A stretch of 6,040 bases of DNA from Nocardioides sp. (GTDB lineage Bacteria > Actinomycetota > Actinomycetes > Propionibacteriales > Nocardioidaceae), in contig JARICB010000137.1 of NCBI GenBank assembly GCA_029264225.1, forward strand, positions 1-6,040. Reading direction: 5' to 3'. Shown one piece after another: positions 5,859 through 6,040 of this stretch; position 1 is the first letter of the stretch; every line of letters begins with the position of its first letter. The notes under the pieces are model-generated. The model saw nothing but the letters and a program-made list of their open reading frames with translations, ran no database searches and was not told the origin of the DNA. A program made the translations under genes and the position numbers.

Positions 5859-6040
5859 ATGGGTACAACCCCGAGGTCAGCGACCGCGGGTCGGACGCAC
5901 AGCTATACCGGTGCTGCGGTCGGCGACTCGCGCTGGACGCTCGGGCAACCTGCTGCGATGGTCCTTGGCGAGCGCCTTCTCCAGGCGCTGAACGGCGACA
6001 TCTCGCTCGACCTCGCCACGACCTTCTCGTCCTATCCAAC
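5859..6040 (+). CDS. Possible 5' end of a divergent gene, unrecognised
   Basis: A plus-strand frame is open from ATG at 5859 to the window edge; a second in-frame ATG is at 5958. From 5958 onward (MVLGERLLQALNGDISLDL, then ATTFSSYP) the third codon positions are about 85% G/C and the first about 67%, which favours the plus strand as coding. A start at 5859 would leave only 16 bp to the ylbL start, with no room for two promoters; 5958 leaves 115 bp and is preferred if the gene is real. Neither start has a clear ribosome site. In related genomes a zinc-dependent metalloprotease is often divergent from ylbL-like genes, but these residues do not let me recognise one. The minus-strand frame ending at TGA 5879-5877 is the competing reading. 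Confidence 0.3.
   Translation, partial: MGTTPRSATAGRTHSYTGAAVGDSRWTLGQPAAMVLGERLLQALNGDISLDLATTFSSYP

Noticed and set aside
5900..5909. TATA-like sequence between ylbL and the possible divergent gene
   Set aside because: No -35 box at a proper distance on either strand, so no promoter was called.
1..6040. CRISPR array, insertion sequence or toxin-antitoxin pair
   Set aside because: No spaced repeats, terminal inverted repeats with transposase, or small paired genes were seen.

Overview
The window looks like part of a chromosome from a high-GC Gram-positive bacterium (Actinobacteria). A member of the Propionibacteriales, such as Nocardioidaceae, is my best guess. The reasons are strong G/C preference at third codon positions, frequent GTG starts, and the block YlbL-like PDZ/S16 protease, PPA1309-like protein, UPF0182 membrane protein. 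The genus is inference; no search was run. All confident genes are on the minus strand, so transcription runs from right to left.

Right part (1348-5842): a tight three-gene operon encodes a membrane-anchored PDZ/Lon-type serine protease (5842-4796), a small soluble PPA1309-like protein of unknown function (4796-4254) and a 969-residue seven-helix UPF0182 membrane protein (4257-1348). The genes overlap by 1 and 4 bases, which points to coupled translation. Beyond the protease start, 5843-6040 holds no confident gene. A plus-strand reading frame there runs off the edge and may be the 5' end of a divergent gene.

Middle (1184-1338): an initiator tRNA (fMet, CAT anticodon, encoded CCA) follows the UPF0182 gene by 50 bp. 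It has its own promoter-like sequence, and a perfect 15-bp-stem intrinsic terminator begins two bases after the CCA.

Left part (1-1183): a short non-coding stretch with a small palindrome, then an AlpA/excisionase-like helix-turn-helix gene, then a tyrosine recombinase cut off by the left edge before most of its catalytic residues. Xis and integrase genes directly past the 3' end of a tRNA are the usual right or left end of a prophage, ICE or integrative plasmid. I read the window as a chromosome/element junction, with the element body and cargo to the left, outside the window. No new defence or biosynthetic system is visible inside these 6 kb.
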